This document shows positions 4,931-5,191 of a stretch of DNA of 5,191 nt, piece by piece. Source of the DNA: Treponema sp. (GTDB lineage: Bacteria > Spirochaetota > Spirochaetia > Treponematales > Breznakiellaceae). Both the position numbers and the translations under genes were made by a program. Each line of letters begins with the position of its first letter. Position 1 is the first letter of the stretch. The DNA lies in contig JAIRXN010000231.1 in NCBI GenBank assembly GCA_031268245.1, forward strand, positions 1 through 5,191, written 5' to 3'. The notes beneath the pieces are model-generated. The model was given only the letters and a program-made list of their open reading frames with translations. It did not search any database and was not told the origin of the DNA.

Positions 4931-5191
4931 TGTTCTGTCCTAAACAAAAGGATTAATGAAGTCAAACCACCGATACTTTATGATATTTTGTAAAAGGGGT
5001 AACTTATATCCGACGGGATATAGGGGCCGGCGCCGATTGGTTGGTGTAGGGAGGGAACGGTCAGGGGGAACCCCTGGCAGACCTCGTCACGAATAATAAT
5101 CGCAACGGCGACCGAAAAAAACAATGAGGAGCAGCGTTTCGGCGCCGCTACCTCGGATAGGATCTCGGTAGTACCCCGCTGCTTCTGCCAT
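4931..5191. other. Right-edge region without a recognised gene, rich in potential stem-loops
   Basis: Potential stems include TATATCC (5005-5011) / GGATATA (5016-5022) around GACG, extendable to 5003-5024. CAGGGG (5062-5067) / CCCCTG (5071-5076) closes a GAA loop. AGGAGCAGCG (5127-5136) can pair with CGCTGCTTCT (5177-5186) with one G-T pair, enclosing CTACC (5148-5152) / GGTAG (5167-5171). CGGCGCCG occurs at both 5028-5035 and 5140-5147. TGTTCTGTCCTAAAC begins right after the acyltransferase stop and resembles an insertion-sequence terminus. One plus-strand frame is open without a start codon from 5024 to the window end. The region could be a mobile-element end or a structured RNA cut by the window; identity is unknown. 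Confidence 0.4.
4956..5096 (+). CDS. Possible small ORF, 46 residues, unrecognised
   Basis: ATG at 4956 follows AAAAGGA (4946-4952) at short spacing and is open to TAA at 5094-5096. The product begins MKSNHRYFMIFCKRGN and then becomes very rich in Arg and Gly (GYRGRRRLVGVGRERSGG). I recognise no family. It spans two strong potential stem-loops, and the Arg/Gly bias is what GC-rich non-coding sequence often yields, so it may well not be a gene. Confidence 0.2.
   Translation: MKSNHRYFMIFCKRGNLYPTGYRGRRRLVGVGRERSGGTPGRPRHE

Noticed and set aside
5087..5191. 34-residue minus-strand frame entering from the right edge (MAEAAGYYRDP start)
   Set aside because: Too short, unrecognised and overlapping the stem-loops; it could be the tail of a gene beyond the window, but nothing here supports that.

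Overview
This 5.2 kb window looks like chromosomal DNA from a spirochaete, most likely a Treponema-type organism. That is an inference from gene content: a DUF2156 protein, PepT followed by a soluble-looking LPLAT-superfamily acyltransferase, a MazF-type toxin pair and a transposase C-terminus of a kind I associate with termite-gut treponemes. No rRNA or other marker confirms it.

Left third (1-1622), accessory and mobile in character. The window opens inside a DDE/rve transposase whose central catalytic Asp appears to be Asn. It is followed by three tandem 34-bp units that are probably the end of that insertion sequence. A compact toxin-antitoxin operon (877-1484, ATGA overlap) comes next. 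It is bracketed by two nearly identical 57-bp hairpin-bearing repeats (745-801 and 1566-1622; 54/57 identical, same orientation). The right-hand repeat runs into the end of the next gene and supplies its stop codon and last dozen or so codons.

Middle (1582-2760). A DUF2156 (phosphatidylglycerol lysyltransferase C-terminal-like, GNAT fold) gene lies on the minus strand, convergent with the toxin gene. It is divergent from the pepT operon. The divergent intergenic region holds three consecutive perfect inverted repeats (17-, 8- and 15-bp arms). The first and third share a TCAGCG core that occurs five times in alternating orientation.

Right part (2805-4930). A two-gene operon encodes peptidase T, with all metal ligands visible, and an LPLAT-superfamily acyltransferase, joined by a 1-nt TAATG stop/start overlap. 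A plausible sigma-70-type promoter just upstream favours the short PepT start.

Right edge (4931-5191). There is no recognisable gene. The stretch is rich in potential RNA stems, including a nested one that nearly reaches the window end. It may be the start of a mobile element or a structured RNA; I could not identify it.

The strongest leads for something undescribed are the 57-bp repeat pair around the toxin-antitoxin cassette, with its capture of a neighbouring gene's C-terminus, and the hairpin cluster upstream of pepT.
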